DNA from: Gemmatimonadota bacterium | Lineage (GTDB): Bacteria > Gemmatimonadota > Gemmatimonadetes > Gemmatimonadales > GWC2-71-9 | Direction of reading: 5' to 3' | Assembly (NCBI GenBank): GCA_003222155.1 | Contig: QHUU01000064.1 | Location: 1-58,348 of the forward strand | Length of the DNA stretch: 58,348 nucleotides | Shown: piece after piece, positions 52,876-58,348 of the stretch | How positions within the stretch are numbered: the first letter of the stretch is position 1 | Layout of the letters: each line of letters begins with the position of its first letter | The notes under the pieces: model-generated | What the model saw: the letters and a program-made list of their open reading frames with translations, nothing else | Database searches by the model: none | Told to the model about the DNA's origin: nothing | Position numbers and translations under genes: made by a program

Positions 52876-54207
52876 CTACTGGACGCCGAGCGCCACGCCC
52901 AGCCCGATGGCGACGGCGCCCAAGGCCAGCAAGGCGAGCAAGAGCGGGAGCGCGAACCGCAGCCAGTCTTCGTAGCGCACCTGGGCCGCGGCGAGGATCG
53001 CCATGAGCGCCCCGTTGGTGGGTGTGAACAGCTCGCACAATCCGCCGCCGTACTGGTAGGCGAGCACCGTCACCTGGCGCGACAGGCCCAGCAGGTCCGA
53101 CAGGGGCACGAGGATCGGCAGCGTGAGGACGGCGTGTCCGGTCGGGCTCGGCACCGGGACGTGCACCAGCGTGTGCACGACCATCATGCCGACGGCGGCG
53201 AGCCCGAGCGGCAGGTGCGCCACCGGCGCGAACAGGCCGTGCACCAGGGTATCCACGATCCGGCCTTGCTCGAGCGTCACGAAAATCGCCCGGGCGAAGC
53301 CGATGAGCAGCCCGGCGTACGCCATGGACCGGAAGCCAGCGACGAGCGCGTCGGCCGTGCCGGCCACGCCCAGCCCGCCGACCAGCCCAGCGGCTACGCC
53401 CATCGTGAAGAACAGGGCCGCCATTTCGTTGAAGCCCCAGCCCCGCCGCACGCCGGCCACGAGCACGACGAACGCGCCGACCACCAGCGCGAGCACCGCG
53501 GCGCGGCGGCGGTCGAGCGAGCCGGTGTCCGGGGCGGTCCGGTCCAGGGGCGTCGTGTGGCCGCGCGCGGCGCAGCGCAACGTTCCCCAGATCCACACTG
53601 TCAGGGCCGCCGCCAGGAAGGCGAGGCGAAACAACGCGCCCGAGAGCAGCGGCACTTGTGCGAGCTGCTGCCCGATGCCCACTTGAAACGGATTGATGGG
53701 GCTGAACGCCGCGCCCACCGCCGCGGCACCCAGGCTCGTGGCCACGGCGACGACCGGTTGCACGCCCAGCCGGCGGGCGAGCAGCAGCATCACCGGCACG
53801 AGCGCGATGATTTCCTCTTTCATGTTGTCGAGCACGCCGCCCAAGGCGAACGCGAGCGCAGCCACGGGAATGACGAGCCGCTCCGAATGCCCGAAGCGTC
53901 GTACCAGCCAGTCGACCCCCTGCCGCAGAGCGCCCGTCTCGTCCACCACGGTGAACGCGCCCCCGATCAGGAACACGAAGAAGATCACCGCCGCCGCGTC
54001 GCCCATGCCGCGTGGAATCGCGACCAGCGCCTGAAAGGCGGTCACCGGCCGTGGCGCGACCGCGTGGTAGGTGCCGGGGACCACGACGCGGCGACCGGTG
54101 GCGGCATCGTCGCGCCGGTCGTATTCGCCGGGCGGCAGCACGTGACTCGCCAGGGCGGCGACGAGCACGCAGCCCACGAGCAGCGTCAGCGGGTGGGGGA
54201 ATCTCAC
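52876..54207 (-). CDS. YfcC/DcuC family transporter
   Basis: Inner-membrane carrier of 443 residues with about 11-12 transmembrane helices. The first helix is followed by a short loop with PGEYDRR, and the family stretches GGAFTVVDETGALRQGVDWLVRRF, FSPINPFQVGIGQQLA and YQYGGGLCELFTPTNGALMAIL are present. The group carries dicarboxylates or amino acids such as arginine/ornithine; the substrate here is not predictable. Its stop directly abuts the S4-gene stop. Last gene of the minus-strand series from 58255. Confidence 0.85.
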   Translation of the reverse strand: MRFPHPLTLLVGCVLVAALASHVLPPGEYDRRDDAATGRRVVVPGTYHAVAPRPVTAFQALVAIPRGMGDAAAVIFFVFLIGGAFTVVDETGALRQGVDWLVRRFGHSERLVIPVAALAFALGGVLDNMKEEIIALVPVMLLLARRLGVQPVVAVATSLGAAAVGAAFSPINPFQVGIGQQLAQVPLLSGALFRLAFLAAALTVWIWGTLRCAARGHTTPLDRTAPDTGSLDRRRAAVLALVVGAFVVLVAGVRRGWGFNEMAALFFTMGVAAGLVGGLGVAGTADALVAGFRSMAYAGLLIGFARAIFVTLEQGRIVDTLVHGLFAPVAHLPLGLAAVGMMVVHTLVHVPVPSPTGHAVLTLPILVPLSDLLGLSRQVTVLAYQYGGGLCELFTPTNGALMAILAAAQVRYEDWLRFALPLLLALLALGAVAIGLGVALGVQ

Positions 54208-54255
54208 GGGCGAGACCCGCCGAGCCGCCGGATCGCGCCCGCGTGGCTCACCGGC

Positions 54256-54675
54256 TCAGCGCCACAGCGAGAGCAGCACGCTCATGAGAACGAGGTACGC
54301 GAGCTGATAGCCGGCGTCGATCACCCACGCGGCGATGGGCTTCTCGGAAAACATGTTGGCGGCGAGCCCGATCGTCGCCGCGAAGCCGAGCCAGGAGAGG
54401 AACCCGAGCCACAGGCCCTGCGCCAGCGTCGTCGAGTTCGTGTAGCCGGCGAGCAGCGCCACGACATACGCCGTCACCACGTAGCAGAGCATGGACACGG
54501 CGTACCCGCGGGTCATGCCCTTCTTCTTCATCTGCTCGACCTTCTCGGGCGTGTACCCTTGCGCCTGCATCCATTGGCGGGCGAACAGGACCGGGGAGTA
54601 CCAGAAAGCGCCGAGCACGAACGTGACGAGCGCGGCGACCAGGATGGCGACAATGTTGACGGTGGCGGTCGGCAT
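54256..54675 (-). CDS. DUF1761 family membrane protein
   Basis: Small inner-membrane protein of 139 residues with four helices. Family signs are VNIVAILVAALVTFVLGAFWYSPVLFARQWM at the start and GFAATIGLAANMFSEKP. DUF1761 has no established function. It lies 27 bases after the HEFGH membrane-protein gene and 48 bases before the YfcC gene, with GGAG ahead of the start. Confidence 0.87.
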   Translation of the reverse strand: MPTATVNIVAILVAALVTFVLGAFWYSPVLFARQWMQAQGYTPEKVEQMKKKGMTRGYAVSMLCYVVTAYVVALLAGYTNSTTLAQGLWLGFLSWLGFAATIGLAANMFSEKPIAAWVIDAGYQLAYLVLMSVLLSLWR

Positions 54676-54702
54676 CGGCTCTCCTTTGAGGTCGGAGCTA
54701 AC

Positions 54703-55254
54703 CTACAACGGCTCGGCGCTCCCGCTAGCGTAGGTCCAGCCCATGAGGCAGGACCAGGCATACAGCAGGATTCCCACCATGCGAACGCCGCCGCCGATCA
54801 GCCGGTCCTGTTGCAGCAGACCGAGCCGGCCGAGGAGATAGTTCCAGTCGTGGTCGCCGCCGCCCACCAGGGGCAGCTCTTCGGCACGGGCGTCCTGCAC
54901 GTATACGGCGACGTTCCAGAGGCTCTGGGCGACCCACCACAGAGCCACCATGGCGGCGTGCCGATCGCCGCGACGCCAGAAGTACGCTACAAAGATGGCG
55001 GGGATGAGGACCTGCGTGAGGGTGCCGCCGAGGAAGCCGACGAACTCGCCAAAGATGCCGAACACCGGATGCCCGAACTCGTGTATGGCAAGGTCGAGGC
55101 TGTCGAGCCAGCCGTAGTGGCCCGGATGGACGATGAGGAACCCGCCGTACACCGCCAGCAGGGCGGTCAGGCCGAGGCGAGCGCGGTCGGTTATCGCGCG
55201 AGCTGGGATTGGATCGCGGCGTCGACCGCCGCGAGATTGGTCGCGCCATCCCAC
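54703..55254 (-). CDS. Membrane protein with HEFGH (HExxH) motif
   Basis: Integral membrane protein of about 183 residues with four or five helices. Near the end of the first helix pair lies LDLAIHEFGHPVFGIFGEF; HEFGH fits the HExxH zinc-protease signature, and a later GGGDHDWNYLLGRLG gives a possible third ligand. It is a distinctive uncharacterised family, possibly an intramembrane or membrane-linked metalloprotease; this is inference. The start is unsure: GTG 55254 overlaps the redoxin gene by 64 bases, while a GTG at 55152 would lie inside the first helix and no ATG exists between. It follows the redoxin gene on the same transcript. Confidence 0.7.
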   Translation of the reverse strand: MGWRDQSRGGRRRDPIPARAITDRARLGLTALLAVYGGFLIVHPGHYGWLDSLDLAIHEFGHPVFGIFGEFVGFLGGTLTQVLIPAIFVAYFWRRGDRHAAMVALWWVAQSLWNVAVYVQDARAEELPLVGGGDHDWNYLLGRLGLLQQDRLIGGGVRMVGILLYAWSCLMGWTYASGSAEPL

Positions 55255-55913
55255 TCCGCGACGACGCTGCCCTGTGAATCGAGCACCGCCACGTACGGCA
55301 GGTTCCACGGGGTCGGGATGTGGAACCCGAGCGGGATGAGCGCATCGAACAACGCTCCGGGCTGCCACGGCTTGACATAGAGAGGGTCGAACGGCGCGTG
55401 GTATCGCGCCAAGAACCCCGGGACGGCGTCCTTGTCCTCGGGCTCGTCCATGGAGAATGCGGCGACATCGAAGGCCTGCCCCTCGTAGTGGTGGGCAAGC
55501 GCGACGAAGCCCGGAAACATCGCCTGAGATCGCGGGCACCGCGTGCCGTAGAGGATGGCGAGCGTGACCCGTCCTTTGTTGCCCCGCATGTGATGGGCGG
55601 CTTCATAGGTGTTCACGGCGCGAACGCCCGCGGCCGCGATGGCGGGAGTCGCGGCGGGCGCCGGGTCGGTCCTGGAGAACGTCGGGGGTGCGGTGGGACC
55701 GCCGCCGGTGTAGGGCGCGAAACCGCCGCTCGTCTGTGTGCCCGCGCCGCGGCGCCGCTCCGCGGCGTCGCGCTCCACGATGGCGGCCAGGATCGCCGAG
55801 TCGGCATGGAACGCGGAGTCGGCCGCGCTATTGCGTGGTCGATCGGAGGCATCGTCCGACCCGGCGCACGACGCGCCGAAAACGGCAAGAGCGACGATAG
55901 CGGCAAAACGCAT
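55191..55913 (-). CDS. Lipoprotein redoxin (thioredoxin-fold, CPRS active-site variant)
   Basis: Periplasmic thioredoxin-fold lipoprotein of 240 residues. The lipobox is FGASC, followed by a Ser/Ala/Asp-rich and Pro-rich linker of about 75 residues. The thioredoxin-like part (about 100-240) has TLAILYGTRCPRSQ, where CxxC is replaced by C-P-R-S, then AFSMDEPEDKD and a cis-Pro-like NLPYVAVLD. A monothiol site suggests isomerase-, sensor- or peroxide-type chemistry rather than classic disulfide reduction. GGAGGA is ideally placed for ATG 55913. It sits 30 bases after the gene at 55944-56378. Confidence 0.8.
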   Translation of the reverse strand: MRFAAIVALAVFGASCAGSDDASDRPRNSAADSAFHADSAILAAIVERDAAERRRGAGTQTSGGFAPYTGGGPTAPPTFSRTDPAPAATPAIAAAGVRAVNTYEAAHHMRGNKGRVTLAILYGTRCPRSQAMFPGFVALAHHYEGQAFDVAAFSMDEPEDKDAVPGFLARYHAPFDPLYVKPWQPGALFDALIPLGFHIPTPWNLPYVAVLDSQGSVVAEWDGATNLAAVDAAIQSQLAR

Positions 55914-55943
55914 TGAGTCCTCCGTGGGGCAAAGAGCCCTCAA

Positions 55944-56378
55944 CTAAGGCGTGATGCGCCTGGAGCGGAAGTTGCCCCTCATGATCACGTTCCCGTCGTC
56001 CGCGCTCCGCATCTCGAACGTGCCGTTGAGCGAGTCGCCGTGGAGCCTGCCCGTGGTGGTCGTCAGGACGCGGCGGTGCGTGGACGGGCTCTGGTACGGC
56101 CCGATCTCGTCCACGAGGGCGGTGTCGCTGACCTGACGCGCCCGCACGGGGATCGGCGGGGCTTCGACCTGCGCGAACATGAGCGTGCCGCGGAGCGATC
56201 CGTCCTCCGCCACGCTCGAGACGATGCGGAATGGCGTACCGGTGTCGCTTTCGCTGTGGTACGCCCGTCCGTCCCAGGTGCCGGCGTACTTCTGAGCGGG
56301 CCCGGCGGCGGCCGCGCGCGACTTGTCCGCCGGGGCGCACGCGGCCGCAACGAGGGCCGCGCACAGTGCTGATCGCAT
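55944..56378 (-). CDS. Small lipoprotein of unknown function
   Basis: Lipoprotein of 144 residues with a signal ending in AAAC. The mature part is beta-rich: KYAGTWDGRAYHSESDTGTPFRIV, then LRGTLMFAQ and GTFEMRSADDGNVIMRGNFRSRR. The pattern of W-D-G then G-T-F strands looks like a small lipocalin-like or META-like barrel, which is a guess. No known family named. Second gene after the methyltransferase/reductase, with 41 bases between. Confidence 0.72.
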   Translation of the reverse strand: MRSALCAALVAAACAPADKSRAAAAGPAQKYAGTWDGRAYHSESDTGTPFRIVSSVAEDGSLRGTLMFAQVEAPPIPVRARQVSDTALVDEIGPYQSPSTHRRVLTTTTGRLHGDSLNGTFEMRSADDGNVIMRGNFRSRRITP

Positions 56379-56419
56379 TTCTCGAAGCCTCCGGTGATCG
56401 GGGGAACGGTGGAGTATGG

Positions 56420-58255
<1,836 letters not shown>

Positions 58256-58261
58256 CCTGGC

Positions 58262-58312
58262 GTTTTAGCGACTTGTTTAACGTGGCTGCAATAGGCCGCA
58301 AATCACCACGGA
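58262..58312 (-). promoter_or_regulatory. SAM-II riboswitch in the leader of the methyltransferase/reductase gene
   Basis: Read on the minus strand, the leader holds the SAM-II landmarks in order: P1 arm CGTGG (58310-58306), TGATTT (58305-58300), TATTGCA (58293-58287), closing arm CCACG (58285-58281), TTAAACAAG and GCTAAAA (58269-58263), then the start codon eight bases on. A pseudoknot helix is available between GCGGC (58299-58295) and GTCGC (58272-58268) with one G-U. SAM-II binds S-adenosylmethionine and hides the ribosome site, shutting off methionine genes when SAM is plentiful; the gene that follows makes methionine. The region 58313-58348 should hold the promoter, but I see no clear one. 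Confidence 0.85.
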
Positions 58313-58348
58313 ATCCGTTGTCGCTCGAAATCTAGCGCGTCCCACGTA

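Noticed and set aside
53134-55380. Plus-strand open frame of 748 codons opposite the YfcC, DUF1761 and redoxin genes
   Set aside because: Spans several real minus-strand genes and has no domain or plausible ribosome site.

Overview
High-GC bacterial chromosome segment, about 68-70% G+C by eye, carrying roughly 45 genes packed in operons. Many starts overlap the preceding stop as ATGA, GTGA or TGATG. I see no tRNA, rRNA, insertion sequence, prophage or CRISPR array. The mix suggests Gemmatimonadota or a close relative: an orphan SusC/SusD pair, a Ser/Thr kinase with a membrane C-terminus, small DUF families (DUF2277, DUF2911, DUF3052, DUF6941-like, DUF1761), serine hydrolases and an OPT transporter. 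That placement rests on gene content only.

Layout. 1-7061: an MFS transporter cut by the left edge, a DUF2277 protein, then a secreted module of a beta-lactamase-fold hydrolase, a Tat-exported GH29 fucosidase, a membrane-anchored Holliday-resolvase-like nuclease and a lipoprotein copper-radical oxidase. 7064-10655: a HAD dehalogenase, a propionyl-CoA-synthetase-like ligase and an enoyl-reductase-like SDR. 10664-19555 (minus): a long series running DUF255 thioredoxin protein, aldo/keto reductase, cyclophilin, DUF2911, DUF6941-like and serine hydrolase; then endonuclease III with an M20 amidohydrolase; then a proline-iminopeptidase-like hydrolase. 19586-22659 (plus): an ABC importer made of one fused double permease and one ATPase, with no binding protein nearby. 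22584-26271 (minus): a three-gene operon (metallophosphoesterase, unknown protein, epimerase) and a GAF protein. 26357-28132: a HEAT-repeat protein. 28129-33276 (minus): OPT transporter, cobalamin-binding-like protein, CapA-like protein and M42 peptidase. 33444-38308: Ser/Thr kinase, aminotransferase, two small secreted proteins and an acyl-CoA dehydrogenase. 38537-43081 (minus): SusD and SusC. 43082-43475: a gene-free stretch with several strong hairpins. 43476-52398 (minus): a TolC-adaptor-RND efflux operon followed by NfeD, an SPFH protein, a PQQ-type sugar dehydrogenase and DUF3052. 52489-58255: an S4-domain protein, then a minus-strand series headed by a two-domain homocysteine methyltransferase/methylenetetrahydrofolate reductase.

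The strongest find is at the right edge. The leader of the methyltransferase/reductase gene (about 58262-58312, minus strand) matches the SAM-II riboswitch in sequence and fold. A SAM-sensing element on a methionine-synthesis gene is coherent: the Bacillus equivalent yitJ is under a different, SAM-I element. Second-tier observations are the hairpin-rich region upstream of susC, which ends in an intrinsic-terminator-like hairpin facing a strand with no gene; the SDR with an enoyl-reductase framework but Trp in place of a catalytic Tyr; the GAF protein that looks like free-methionine-sulfoxide reductase but lacks one of its three cysteines; and the ABC importer without a binding protein.
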